64,000 nt of DNA from Nonomuraea aurantiaca (GTDB taxonomy: Bacteria > Actinomycetota > Actinomycetes > Streptosporangiales > Streptosporangiaceae), in assembly GCF_020215705.1 (NCBI RefSeq), contig NZ_JAIWNB010000019.1, positions 1 through 64,000 on the forward strand. The letters are read 5' to 3'. Shown piece after piece: positions 15,496 to 24,864 of the stretch; within the stretch, counting starts at the first letter, position 1; every line of letters starts with the position of its first letter. The notes under the pieces are model-generated. The model worked only from the letters and a program-made list of their open reading frames with translations, was not told where the DNA came from and did not search any database. Made by a program: the position numbers and the translations under genes.

Positions 15496-17103
15496 ATGCA
15501 GTCGTACTCCAGCGCCACCGCGCCGACCCCCCTCCTGGGCGAGACGATCGGCGAGAACCTCGAACGGACCGTCGCGGCCTTCGGCGACCGGGAGGCCCTG
15601 GTCGACGTCCCCACCGGACGCCGATGGACCTACGCCGACCTCGACGCCGACGTGAACCGCCTCGCGCTCGCCCTGCTGGCCAAGGGCATCGCGAAGGGCG
15701 ACCGGGTGGGCATCTGGGCGCCCAACCGCGCCGAGTGGGTGCTCGTGCAGTACGCCACGGCGAAGATCGGCGCGATCCTGGTCAACGTCAACCCGGCCTA
15801 CCGGAGCCATGAGCTGGAGTACGTCGTCAAGCAGTCGGGCATGCGGCTGCTGATCAGCGCCCAGACGCACAAGACCAGCGACTATCGCGCGATGGTCGAG
15901 GAGATCGGCTTCGCGGACACCGTCTACCTGGACGATCCGGGCTGGGACGCGCTCCTGGCCGAGACCGTCGCGGAGGACCGGCTGCGGGCCCGCATGTCGG
16001 AGTTGTCGTGCGACGACCCGATCAACATCCAGTACACCTCCGGCACCACCGGCTTCCCCAAGGGCGCGACCCTGTCGCACCACAACATCCTCAACAACGG
16101 CTATTTCGTCGGCGAGCTGATCCACTACACCGAGGCCGACCGGGTCTGCCTGCCGGTGCCGTTCTACCACTGCTTCGGCATGGTCATGGGCAACCTCGGC
16201 GCCACCTCGCACGGGGCCTGCGTGGTGATCCCCGCGCCGAGCTTCGAGCCGGAGGCGACGCTGCGGGCCGTACAGGACGAGAGATGCACGTCGCTGTACG
16301 GCGTGCCGACCATGTTCATCGCCGAGCTGGGGGTGGCGAGGGGGTACGGCCTGAGCACGCTCCGGACCGGCATCATGGCCGGGTCGCCCTGCCCGGTCGA
16401 GGTGATGAAGCGCGTCGTCAGCGAGATGAACATGCGCGAGGTCGCCATCTGCTACGGCATGACCGAGACGTCCCCGGTGTCCACGATGACCAGGTCCGAC
16501 GACGACCTGGCCCGCAGGACCGAGACCGTCGGCCGGGTGCTGCCGCACGTCGAGGTGAAGATCGTGCAGCCGGAGACGGGGCTGACCGTGGCGCGCGGCG
16601 AGCCCGGTGAGCTGTGTACGCGCGGGTATTCGGTCATGCTCGGATACTGGGACGAGCCGGACAAGACCGCCGAGGCCATCGACGCCGCCCGCTGGATGCA
16701 CACCGGTGACCTGGCCACCATGGACGACGACGGCTACGTCAACGTGGTCGGGCGGATCAAGGACATGGTCATCCGCGGCGGGGAGAACGTCTACCCGCGA
16801 GAGGTCGAGGAGTTCCTGTACCGGCATCCGGACGTCGCGGACGTGCAGGTGATCGGGGTGCCGGACGAGAAGTACGGAGAGGAGCTGATGGCCTGGGTCA
16901 TCATGCGGGAGGGCGCCGAGCCGCTGACGGCCGAGGCGGTCAGGGAGTTCTGCGCGGGACGGCTGTCGCACTTCAAGATCCCGCGGTACGTCCACGTCGC
17001 GGACGCCTTCCCGATGACCGTCACCGGGAAGATCCGCAAGGTGGAGATGCGCAAGCAGTCGGTCGACCTGCTCGGGCTGGGCGACGGCGAAACGGCGTCC
17101 TGA
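15496..17103 (+). CDS. AMP-dependent acyl-CoA synthetase (FadD-like)
   Basis: 535 residues from ATG 15496 (GTG 15490 also possible). It activates a carboxylic acid to acyl-AMP and then acyl-CoA. The ANL signatures are intact: P-loop YTSGTTGFPKGATLSHHN, YGMTETSPVS, HTGDLATMDDDGYVNVVGR, MVIRGGENVYPREVEE and the C-terminal catalytic Lys in PMTVTGKIRK. The sequence is closest in feel to medium- to long-chain fatty acyl-CoA synthetases. The stand-alone location gives no substrate clue. Confidence 0.92.
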   Translation: MQSYSSATAPTPLLGETIGENLERTVAAFGDREALVDVPTGRRWTYADLDADVNRLALALLAKGIAKGDRVGIWAPNRAEWVLVQYATAKIGAILVNVNPAYRSHELEYVVKQSGMRLLISAQTHKTSDYRAMVEEIGFADTVYLDDPGWDALLAETVAEDRLRARMSELSCDDPINIQYTSGTTGFPKGATLSHHNILNNGYFVGELIHYTEADRVCLPVPFYHCFGMVMGNLGATSHGACVVIPAPSFEPEATLRAVQDERCTSLYGVPTMFIAELGVARGYGLSTLRTGIMAGSPCPVEVMKRVVSEMNMREVAICYGMTETSPVSTMTRSDDDLARRTETVGRVLPHVEVKIVQPETGLTVARGEPGELCTRGYSVMLGYWDEPDKTAEAIDAARWMHTGDLATMDDDGYVNVVGRIKDMVIRGGENVYPREVEEFLYRHPDVADVQVIGVPDEKYGEELMAWVIMREGAEPLTAEAVREFCAGRLSHFKIPRYVHVADAFPMTVTGKIRKVEMRKQSVDLLGLGDGETAS

Positions 17104-17160
17104 CGGCCCCGCGCCTACCCGGCTCGTCATGACAAAACGGACACGGCCTAGCATGGTCGG

Positions 17161-17901
17161 GTGATCATCGGTGATGTGCTCGGCCTGCTCGGGATAGGTG
17201 TAGCCGCCGGCGTGATCAGTACGGTGGTGAGCCTGGCGTCGATCGTCTCCTACCCGGCGCTGCTGGCGTTCGGCCTGCCGCCTCTGACGGCGAACGTCAC
17301 CAACACCGTCGCGCTGATGTTCACCAGTGTGGGCGCGGCGATCGGGTCACGGCCGGAGCTCGCGGGGCAGGGCGGCCGGGTGCTGCGGCTGGGCTGGGTG
17401 ACCGCGCTCGGCGGGGCGACGGGCGCGTTGCTGCTGCTGGTGACTCCGGCGCGGACGTTCGAGCTGATCGCTCCGTGGTTGATCGCGGGAGCCTCACTGC
17501 TGCTGGTCCGGCGGCCGACCGTCAAGCCGGGCGGTGAGCACGGGGTGTTGCTGCGGGTGGCGCTGTTCGTCGTGTCGATCTATGTCGGGTACTTCGGGGC
17601 GGCGGGCGGGATCCTGATGTTCGCGGTGCTGGCGGGCTTTCTCGACCAGTCACCGGCCCGGCTGAACGCGGCGAAGAACATGCTGTCCGGGCTGGCGAAC
17701 GCGGTGGCCGGGCTGGGGTTCGCGCTGTTCGGGCCGGTGGACTGGGGGGCGGCGGCGCCGCTGGCGGCCGGGTTCCTGCTGGGCGGGTGGCTCGGGCCGA
17801 AGATCGTCCGCCGGATGCCCGGCCAGAGCCTGCGCTATGTGGCGGCGGCGTGCGGGGTGGCGGTCGCGATCAAACTCGGCTACGACTCGTACGTGGGCTG
17901 A
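17161..17901 (+). CDS. TauE/SafE-family membrane transporter
   Basis: 246 residues from GTG 17161, with about eight hydrophobic segments. The two repeats carry the family pattern: AAGVISTVVSLASIVSYPALLAFGLPP followed by ANVTNTVALMFTSVGAAIG, and later SIYVGYFGAAGGILMFAVLA followed by NAAKNMLSGLANAVAG. Relatives export sulfite, sulfoacetate or other anions. It is 57 bases after the acyl-CoA ligase on the same strand, perhaps co-transcribed. Confidence 0.88.
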   Translation: MIIGDVLGLLGIGVAAGVISTVVSLASIVSYPALLAFGLPPLTANVTNTVALMFTSVGAAIGSRPELAGQGGRVLRLGWVTALGGATGALLLLVTPARTFELIAPWLIAGASLLLVRRPTVKPGGEHGVLLRVALFVVSIYVGYFGAAGGILMFAVLAGFLDQSPARLNAAKNMLSGLANAVAGLGFALFGPVDWGAAAPLAAGFLLGGWLGPKIVRRMPGQSLRYVAAACGVAVAIKLGYDSYVG

Positions 17902-17950
17902 CGATCGCGAGCACGCGGCATGCTGCTGGCCCAGCAGAACCAAGGCAGTA

Positions 17951-19597
17951 TTAGACACGCAGAAGGGTGATCTGGCGGCCGGACGGTGTGGTCGCCTGGT
18001 CGAAGCCGCCGCGTTCCTTCCAAGATGGGGCTTCGGGGCGGCGGTCGAAGATGACCAGGACGCCGCTGGTGAGGGTGAGTCGGTCGAGGTAGCGGTCGAG
18101 CTGGGCCAGACCCTCGGATTTGGGGTCGTCTGCGCCGGGTCGCCACACCTTCAGTTCCATGGCCTCGCGTTGCATCAGCCATTCGCCGTCGGGGCCCCTG
18201 TACGGCCAGCGAACGAAGACGTCGAGGCGTTTGGTTCCGGCGGCGTATTCGCGGTCGAGGTAGCCGCCGCCGTTGACGAGGCGGTGCAGGAAGGCCATGA
18301 GGATGATCTGGCAGGCGGCCTCGTGGTATCCCTCCTGCTGGATGAGGACTTCGCCGTGTTCGCGCCAGAACACGACGAACTCCTCCAGCAGGCGGGGCAG
18401 GTCGAACCGGCCGTCGGGGAGCACGAAGCTGTGCGGGTCGGCGCGCACGTACTGTTCCGACACGTCGCCGAGCACGCGCAGGATGACTTCCCGGTAGATC
18501 GGGTTGGCCACCTCCATCGGAGGCTTCTGCTTGATCAGGCCCAGATCGCGGACGTAGGACAGGTCGTCGGAGAAGGTGAGCTCGGCATGGGGGAAGTCTC
18601 CGCTCACGATCGGTTCCATCACCCGTTTGACCCGGGGCTCGTGCAGCCGGGCCGCCAGGGAGTCCAGGTGGGTGGCGCGGGCCCGGATCAGCCGCTCCTT
18701 GGCGTCCTCCACCTGCCCGTCACTGATTGTCCCGGCCACCCCCATTTCGGTGATGATCTCATCAGCGAGGGCATTGACCAGCCAGGGTTGTCCCTGGGTC
18801 AGTTCGAAGACGCGGTCCACCGCGTCCTTGGTGAACTCCTGGCCGGTCGCCTGGGTGTGCTGGTCGTAGAGTTCGGCGATCTGATCGGTGGTGAAGTCGC
18901 CCAGACGCAGCGATTTGCGGATGATGTTGAACGGGCTGGCCGCGTTGTACCGGTCGGGGGCGCCGCCGGAGGCCACCTTGTAGTCACGCAGGTCGCGCAA
19001 CCCGCACAGCACCACTGACGCGGGGAACGGATAGCCATCCGGCCGTATGTTGTGACCGTCGCGAAGCTGGCTGAGGACGCTGACCAGGCTCTCGCCCTGC
19101 AGGGCGTCGATCTCGTCGAGGAACAGCACCACCCGGCGCGGGCAGCGGCGACACCACGCGCTCAGCGCCTTACCGAACCGGGTGCCCACCTGCTCCTCCG
19201 GCCAGGAGTCCGGCGGCAGCAGTCCGTCGGGCCATCCCGACAAGTCGGCGGCCCTGCGGAGCGAGTCCAGCAGGATCGTCTCCGTGGCGGCGACGTCGTC
19301 GCTGAAGATCTTGGCGCGCTCGCAGGAGAACGACAGGGCGGCGATGTCGCCCTCGGCGGCTAGGTCGGAGGCCAGGGTACGCAGCATGGTCGTCTTGCCG
19401 GTCTGCCGGGGGGCGTGCAGCACGAAGTAGCGGTCCATCTCGATGAGCGTCCGCGCTTCTGGGAGCCTCGGTACGGGGGGCAGCATGTAGTGGCGTCGTG
19501 GATCGCACGGGCCAGTGGTGTTGAAGAATTTCGCTCGGGGTGGTCGCACGATCACAGTCTGCCATCGTCTTGGTTCGGGCGTCTGCGTGAAGGCCAT
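17951..19597 (-). CDS. AAA-like ATPase with C-terminal PD-(D/E)XK-like domain
   Basis: 548 residues. The ATPase part has Walker A HAPRQTGKTT (residues 61-70), Walker B VVLFLDEIDAL (156-166) and a sensor-like SVVLCGLRDLRD, then a winged-helix region (VDRVFELTQGQPWLVNALADE). The C-terminal 110 residues contain EYAAGTKRLDVFVRW followed by AMELKVWRPG, the D-x(n)-ExK spacing of PD-(D/E)XK nucleases of the DUF1703/DUF234 type. Such archaeal-ATPase-like proteins are of unknown function; some resemble defence ATPase-nucleases. It is a single gene, convergent with the TauE gene, with no partner apparent. Confidence 0.8.
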   Translation of the reverse strand: MAFTQTPEPRRWQTVIVRPPRAKFFNTTGPCDPRRHYMLPPVPRLPEARTLIEMDRYFVLHAPRQTGKTTMLRTLASDLAAEGDIAALSFSCERAKIFSDDVAATETILLDSLRRAADLSGWPDGLLPPDSWPEEQVGTRFGKALSAWCRRCPRRVVLFLDEIDALQGESLVSVLSQLRDGHNIRPDGYPFPASVVLCGLRDLRDYKVASGGAPDRYNAASPFNIIRKSLRLGDFTTDQIAELYDQHTQATGQEFTKDAVDRVFELTQGQPWLVNALADEIITEMGVAGTISDGQVEDAKERLIRARATHLDSLAARLHEPRVKRVMEPIVSGDFPHAELTFSDDLSYVRDLGLIKQKPPMEVANPIYREVILRVLGDVSEQYVRADPHSFVLPDGRFDLPRLLEEFVVFWREHGEVLIQQEGYHEAACQIILMAFLHRLVNGGGYLDREYAAGTKRLDVFVRWPYRGPDGEWLMQREAMELKVWRPGADDPKSEGLAQLDRYLDRLTLTSGVLVIFDRRPEAPSWKERGGFDQATTPSGRQITLLRV

Positions 19598-19861
19598 CCC
19601 GGATCTCGTGTGGGAAGCGGAGCGCGGGACACCTGCAACTGGGCCGCACCTCAGAGGAGTTCGCCGGCCCGGCGCAGACGGCGCTCGCGCAGAGCCGACA
19701 GCGGCGACAGACCTAGCTGCACGACTGGTACGCGGTCACGGCGAGCGCCTCCCAGGCCCCCGCCGAGCCGATCGCGCTGCCACCGAGCCGCACATGGTCT
19801 TGAGTTGTCCTCATCGATGGGTGCCGGCCGTCGAACGCCACACTGCGCGGCCTTGGCCTTG
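19598..19861. other. intergenic region, nothing recognised
   Basis: About 260 bases between the AAA gene start and the end of the small secreted-protein gene. Short translated fragments exist, but none has family character or a ribosome site. It must hold the promoter of the AAA gene. Confidence 0.5.
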
Positions 19862-20158
19862 TCAGCAGTAGGCGACCCCCGGACCGAGGAAGGAGAGGTT
19901 GTGGTAGGGGGTGTACTCCGAGCGCTGCCCGGGGTACACGCAGGGGCCGTACTCAGGCCAGGAGCCGGTCGGGGGGTTGATGACGTAGATGCTCACGCGG
20001 TATTGGCCGTAGCCGCCGCTGCAGTAAACCCAGACGGTCTTGCCGTCCCGGCCGGTGGTGCAGTCGGTGGGCGCGGCGTGAGCGGGGGTGGCGATGCCGA
20101 CGAGGGCGGCGGTGAGGAGGGCTGTGGCGGCCAGAGCCGCAGGCTTTCTCGTGCGCAT
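19862..20158 (-). CDS. small secreted protein with four cysteines
   Basis: 98 residues from ATG 20158, with GGAGGACAGC upstream. The signal peptide is MRTRKPAALAATALLTAALV, with a cleavage site after TPAHA. The mature part is about 65 residues with four Cys (DCTTG, VYCSGG, PCVYPG, final AYC), probably two disulfides. It is rich in Gly, Tyr and Pro. This resembles the many small exported actinomycete proteins of unknown role; no family is recognised. Confidence 0.7.
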   Translation of the reverse strand: MRTRKPAALAATALLTAALVGIATPAHAAPTDCTTGRDGKTVWVYCSGGYGQYRVSIYVINPPTGSWPEYGPCVYPGQRSEYTPYHNLSFLGPGVAYC

Positions 20159-20203
20159 TCGCTGTCCTCCAGCAGGTGGGCAGTGCACTTTTAGGAAAGC
20201 TTC

Positions 20204-20506
20204 TTACAGAAAGATGCCTGGCCTTCCCCGCGTCGTCAAGACCGCGAACGGGCCCGATGGGCGAAACGCGAGCGTGCCGTCAAGAGTGGATCTTCTTGAG
20301 GTAATTCGTATTAGCATCTTGACGCAGCATTCCGCGGGGTTGGCCGGCGCGGCCCAGGTGCCGCGCTCGGCCGTGGTCGTGAAGGCGCCACGGGCCGCGT
20401 ACACCCGCTGGCCCTGGGGGTGAGCGTGGACGTCGATGATGTGGAAGCCGTACGCGAGCCGCCCCGCGCCCTGAAGCGGCGGGCTGAGCTGGCGGGTTTC
20501 CGGCAT
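20204..20506 (-). pseudogene. possible gene remnant
   Basis: A frame of 100 codons contains a compact protein-like stretch (LAYGFHIIDVHAHPQGQRVY, then GTWAAPANPAECCVKMLIRI) but has no clear ribosome site. It ends in a low-complexity Arg/Gly tail. It reads like the last domain of a larger exported or phage-tail-like protein, but I cannot name a family. It may be noise. Confidence 0.25.
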
Positions 20507-20524
20507 CAGCCCGCATTTACGGCA

Positions 20525-23263
20525 CTAGAGAGTCTCCAGGATCGTCGCGACCTCGCCCACGCGCGGGTCGTCCATGGCCTTCAGCTCGGCCAGCGCCGAC
20601 AGCAGGACGCCTCTGGCCGGTTCGCGGCGCCCGGCGTCGGCCAGGGCCCGGCCCAGGTCGATCAGGCACATGGCCAGCCAGCGACGGTTGCCCTTGCCCT
20701 GGTACAGGGCCACCGCCTCGCGGAAGCAGCGCAGCGCCCTGCGCCAGTCCCGAAGGGCCACGTACGCGCGCCCGAGGTTGCGCCAGATGTCGCCGTGCAG
20801 ATCGGTGTTGCCGTTGGAGGCGGTGGCCGTGAGGGCCCGGCGGTAGTACTCGACCGCGAGCTCATGGTCGCCCGCCAGATGGCTGACGATGCCCAGATTG
20901 TCGAGAAGGTGGGCGATCCCGTACTGGCCGCCGAGGCTCTCGTACAGCGTCAGCGCGCGTTCCAGGCAGCGCCTGCCCTCGGCGGTGTCGCCGAGCTCGC
21001 CGTGGACCAGGCCGAGGTTGCCCAGCAGCATCGCCTCGCCCCTGGCATGTCCGGCCTGCCGGAAGCGGGACAGCGACTGCTTGAAGCAGGACAGGGCGAT
21101 TTCATGCTCACCCATGTCGAAGTGGACGCAGCCGAGGGAGTTGAGCGTGAAGCCCTGCCCGGCGGGCTCCGCGGCGATCTCGGCCGCCCGCAGCGCCGAC
21201 CGGGTGAACTCCAGGCCGTCGTGCCAGGGGATGTACCGGTCGAAGAAGGTGGTCATGCCGATCGAGATACGCCACGCGTGCCCGGCCCGGCCGTTGGCCG
21301 CAGCCCAGGCGATGACCGAGCGCAGGCAGTGGTACTCCCGCTCCAGCCAGTTGCGCGCCTGCCGGTGATCGTCGAACGTCAGTGGCAAGATCTGGCTGGT
21401 GCAGGGCTCGACGAAGTCCCGTACGCGGTGCGGCAGCATCTGCCTGTCGGCCTCCACGACGGTGTAGAGGTACCAGTCCAGCAGCCGGTCCACCGCGGCG
21501 TCGCGCTCACCGGCCGTCTCCTCCTCCACGGCACGGCCGGTGGCGTACAGGTGCACCAGGTCGTGCAGCTCGAAGCGGTCCGGCTGGACCTGCTTGACGA
21601 GATGGGCCGCGACGAGATGGTCGAGCAGCGCGCCGGCCTCCCGCGGCGCCACGTCGGCCAGCGCGGCCGCAGCCTCCAGCGAGAGATCTCCGGCCGAGTG
21701 CAGGCCGAGCAGGCGGAACATCCTGGCCACCGGCGCCGTCAGCGCCCGGTACGACCACAGCAGCGCGGTGTTGAGGTCGGCCATGGGGTCGTCCTCGCCG
21801 ATCCCGAACTGCTCCAGCCTGGCCTTCTCGTCCTCCAGCGCGCTGACGATCCTGGCCAGGCCGCCGCCGCGGTGGGCCCGCTCGGCGATGACCGACAGCG
21901 CCAGCGGCAGGCCGTCGCACAGCTTCACCAGGCGTACGGCCGCGTCGCGCTCGTTGGCGACCTGCCGCGCGCCGATCACCTTCTCCAGCAGTTCGAGGGA
22001 TTCGGGCGGGGTGAGCGGGTCGAGGCTGAGCCGGCGGGCGCCGTCCCTGGCGGCCAGCCCGCGTAGCTGGTTACGGCTCGTCACCAGCACCAGCGAGTTG
22101 GCCCCCGGCAGCAGAGGACGTACCTGCGCGCTGTCACGGGCGTTGTCCAGGAGCAGCAGCATGCGCCGGCCCGCCAGCGTGCTGCGCAGCATCGCCGCGC
22201 GCGCGTCCAGGTCGGCCGACAGGCTCGTGGCGGACACGCCCATCGCGCGCAGCAGCGTCTCGATCGCCACTTTCGGGTCCATGGGCGCGCCGGGGCCGAA
22301 CCCGCGCAGGTTCAGGTATAACTGCCCGCCCGGGAAGCGGTCGATCACCTGATGCGCCCAGTGGACCGCCAGCGCGGACTTGCCCGCGCCGCCCGGGCCG
22401 CCGATCACCACGATCTCGCTGCGTCCCGGCGGGTCGGCCACCAGCCGGTCCAGCCGGGCCAGCTCGGCCAGGCGCCCGGTGAAGTGCGCGATGCCGGACG
22501 GTAGCTGCTGCGGCGTCATCGGCGCGTCGGCCACCTCGCCCTCGTCGGCTACCAGGATCGAACGGTGGGCCCGGCGCAGCGGCTCCCCGGGTCCGACGCC
22601 CAGGTCCTCGAGGAACCGGTGGGTGACGCTCTGGTAGGTCTCCATGGCCTCCGCCTGCCGCCCCGAGCGCTGCAGCGCGAGGATCAGGTTGGCCCACAGA
22701 CGCTCCCTGTAGGGATGCCTGGCGATGGCGGAGCGCAGCACGGCGATTCCCTGCTCCGGTCTGCCCCATTCGAGGTGCAGTTCCGACCATCGTTCCAGGG
22801 TGCGCAACTGCTCCTCGACGAGGAGAGAGACCTCCTCGCGATGCAGCGTCTCCGAGGGGACGTTGGTCAGCAGCGGCTCGCCGCACAGCGCCATCGCCTC
22901 GGTCAGCGCGGCCAGTTCCTCGGCCGGCCCGCTCCTCTGGGAGCGTCTGATGATCTCGCGGTACCGCAGCAGGTCGAGGCTGTCGGCGGTGACGCTGATG
23001 GTGTAGCCGCCGTCGAAGGTCTGGATGAGGCCGGGATCGCCCAGGGCACGGCGCAGGCGGGTCAGATGCGTCTGCAGGGCCGCGCGCGCGTTCGGCGACT
23101 CGTCGCCGTCCCACATCCGGGCGATCAGCCGGTCGGCGGAGACGCGCTCGTTGGTGTGCAGCAGCAACGTCGCGAGCGCGATGCGCTGCTTGGGCCCGGA
23201 CAACGAGATCTCCGCCGCGGCGCTCCTCACCCGCAGCGGGCCCAGGACGCTGAAGTGGATCAA
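20525..23263 (-). CDS. AfsR/SARP-type regulator (BTAD, NB-ARC, TPR)
   Basis: 912 residues. Residues 1-95 are an OmpR-type winged helix (FSVLGPLRV, GPKQRIALATLLLHTNERVS). Residues about 95-240 are the bacterial transcriptional activator domain (LHLEWGRPEQGIAVLRSAI). The NB-ARC ATPase has P-loop GGPGGAGKSA (288-297), Walker B RRMLLLLDNARD and the GLPLAL motif. Residues about 690-900 hold at least five TPRs (GFTLNSLGCVHFDMGEHEIA, then AMLLGNLGLVHGELGDTAEG and others). SARPs activate operons by binding heptamer direct repeats near -35. It lies 86 bases downstream of the M4 peptidase on the same strand, so it is the natural regulator of the operon 23350-30821. Confidence 0.93.
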   Translation of the reverse strand: MIHFSVLGPLRVRSAAAEISLSGPKQRIALATLLLHTNERVSADRLIARMWDGDESPNARAALQTHLTRLRRALGDPGLIQTFDGGYTISVTADSLDLLRYREIIRRSQRSGPAEELAALTEAMALCGEPLLTNVPSETLHREEVSLLVEEQLRTLERWSELHLEWGRPEQGIAVLRSAIARHPYRERLWANLILALQRSGRQAEAMETYQSVTHRFLEDLGVGPGEPLRRAHRSILVADEGEVADAPMTPQQLPSGIAHFTGRLAELARLDRLVADPPGRSEIVVIGGPGGAGKSALAVHWAHQVIDRFPGGQLYLNLRGFGPGAPMDPKVAIETLLRAMGVSATSLSADLDARAAMLRSTLAGRRMLLLLDNARDSAQVRPLLPGANSLVLVTSRNQLRGLAARDGARRLSLDPLTPPESLELLEKVIGARQVANERDAAVRLVKLCDGLPLALSVIAERAHRGGGLARIVSALEDEKARLEQFGIGEDDPMADLNTALLWSYRALTAPVARMFRLLGLHSAGDLSLEAAAALADVAPREAGALLDHLVAAHLVKQVQPDRFELHDLVHLYATGRAVEEETAGERDAAVDRLLDWYLYTVVEADRQMLPHRVRDFVEPCTSQILPLTFDDHRQARNWLEREYHCLRSVIAWAAANGRAGHAWRISIGMTTFFDRYIPWHDGLEFTRSALRAAEIAAEPAGQGFTLNSLGCVHFDMGEHEIALSCFKQSLSRFRQAGHARGEAMLLGNLGLVHGELGDTAEGRRCLERALTLYESLGGQYGIAHLLDNLGIVSHLAGDHELAVEYYRRALTATASNGNTDLHGDIWRNLGRAYVALRDWRRALRCFREAVALYQGKGNRRWLAMCLIDLGRALADAGRREPARGVLLSALAELKAMDDPRVGEVATILETL

Positions 23264-23349
23264 GTACCCCGCCTTATGCCCCTGTGCGTTCGGCTGAGCC
23301 TAAGGGCCGCAGACACCTGGTTTCAAAAATTTCAAAGAACCTGCGTCTT

Positions 23350-24864
23350 TCAGCAATAGGGCTCGCGAGGGTGAGCGGGGACGCTGACGGCGTTCCACGC
23401 GTCGCGTACGGCTCGCAGTCCTTCACAGCCGAACAGTTGCAGCCCCGCCTCCATCGAGGCGCGGCGGGCCTCCTCGTGGCTCCAGTCGGACAGCTTGCGG
23501 TTGAGGGTCTCCATGTAGATCATGGCCGCGTTCTGGACGCCGATGCCGTGCACGACCGAGCCGTTGCAGGTGGGGCTGCCCGGCCGGGCGGCGTCGACGG
23601 GGGCAGATCCCTCGGCCAGCAGGTAGAACCAGTGGTTCTGCACACCGGCGGCGGCATGCACCTCCATGATCCGGACGCTCTCATTGAAGCACGGAGGGTC
23701 GCCGACCCGTGACGGGTCGTACATGTTCCGGATGGGCCCCGCGCCGACCAGGTCGACCTGCTCGCCTATCAGGTAGTCCGGCGGGTCGGCCTGCTCGTTC
23801 AGGTACCACTCGGTCACCGTCCCGAAGATGTCGCCGGTCGACTCGTTGAGGCCGCCCTTCTCGCGCGTGCCCCGCGGGCCGCCGGGCGTGAAGTCGAAGA
23901 TGGCGTGCCCGAGCTCGTGCATGACGACATCGGTCGACGTCGCCTGCCGCGTTCTGCTGCTGTTGCGGCCGAAAACCGTCTTGAACTGGTCGTAGTACGC
24001 GTTCGCGTCGTCGTACCCGACACGCATCGGGAAGCTGCGGCCGTAGCCGTCGAACCCGCCGGGCTTGCTCAGCCACTGCTCCAGCATGTCCCAGCCCCCC
24101 TGCGCCGCGTGCATGGCGTCCACGCAGGCGGTGACCAGGTCGGTGCCGGTGCCGTTGCCCCAGTCGTCGTCGGGGTCGGTGTAGGTGCGGCCGTCCATGC
24201 CGCCGCAGCGCACTCCCGACCGTACGGGATCGGACATCCCGTACAGGGTGGCCGATCGGGTCGTGTCGAAGGAGACCTGGCCGTGGTAGAAGCTGTTCCC
24301 CACGCCGTCGAGCACCTCGTCCCAGGAGTCGATCACCTTGCCGGTGCGGGCGTCGACGAGGACGCGCATCCGGCTCGGGCGCGTGCCCTTGACGCCGGTG
24401 ATCACTGTCTCGTACGCCAGCACGCCGCCGCCGCGCGCCAGGACCGTCAGCGTGGGCGGCGTCATGTCGCTTCCCGTGCCTACCTCGCGGCGGGCCGCCG
24501 CGCCAGCGTCTTGCGCGGACACCTCCGGCCGGGTTTCCACCGACAAGGCCTGCTCCTGGTTGACCGAGGTGCTGAGGACGCGTCCTTCCGCGTCGGTGAC
24601 CACGACGAAGTCACCGCCGCGTACGGGCAGGCCCGCGTACGTACGCTCGTACGGGACATAGCGCAGTCCGTGAGCCCCGGACACCACGCGGCCCCGCACG
24701 ACCTCGTCCTGGCCGGAGCGGTGGATCAGCTCCAGCCGGTCGGCGACGAGGCGGTCGGCGGCGGAGGCGGCCAGGGCCGAGGGGTCGGGCGGCGCTGCGG
24801 CGATATAGGGCGGAACGGTCAGTACCGCCGCCATCGCCACCTTAAGGACAGTCGCACGTCTCAT
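23350..24864 (-). CDS. secreted M4-family (thermolysin-like) metallopeptidase
   Basis: 504 residues from ATG 24864, preceded by AAGGA. A signal peptide spans about residues 1-24. A FTP/PepSY-type propeptide follows (RYVPYERTYAGLPVRGGDF). The catalytic domain has the zinc motif HELGH (316-320; HELTH or HEYTH is more usual), third ligand Glu in GGLNESTGDIFG, and the transition-state His in VVHGIGVQNAAMIY. It is a secreted neutral protease. Its start lies inside the end of the preceding gene (23-base overlap), making it the last gene of the six-gene operon. Confidence 0.93.
   Translation of the reverse strand: MRRATVLKVAMAAVLTVPPYIAAAPPDPSALAASAADRLVADRLELIHRSGQDEVVRGRVVSGAHGLRYVPYERTYAGLPVRGGDFVVVTDAEGRVLSTSVNQEQALSVETRPEVSAQDAGAAARREVGTGSDMTPPTLTVLARGGGVLAYETVITGVKGTRPSRMRVLVDARTGKVIDSWDEVLDGVGNSFYHGQVSFDTTRSATLYGMSDPVRSGVRCGGMDGRTYTDPDDDWGNGTGTDLVTACVDAMHAAQGGWDMLEQWLSKPGGFDGYGRSFPMRVGYDDANAYYDQFKTVFGRNSSRTRQATSTDVVMHELGHAIFDFTPGGPRGTREKGGLNESTGDIFGTVTEWYLNEQADPPDYLIGEQVDLVGAGPIRNMYDPSRVGDPPCFNESVRIMEVHAAAGVQNHWFYLLAEGSAPVDAARPGSPTCNGSVVHGIGVQNAAMIYMETLNRKLSDWSHEEARRASMEAGLQLFGCEGLRAVRDAWNAVSVPAHPREPYC

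Noticed and set aside
14815..17154. A 779-codon open frame on the minus strand
   Set aside because: It is the antisense of the acyl-CoA ligase; the Arg/His/Asp/Gly-rich composition is typical of high-GC shadow frames and no domain is visible.
20420..22066. A 548-codon open frame on the plus strand
   Set aside because: It is antisense to the SARP regulator and shows no recognisable domain.
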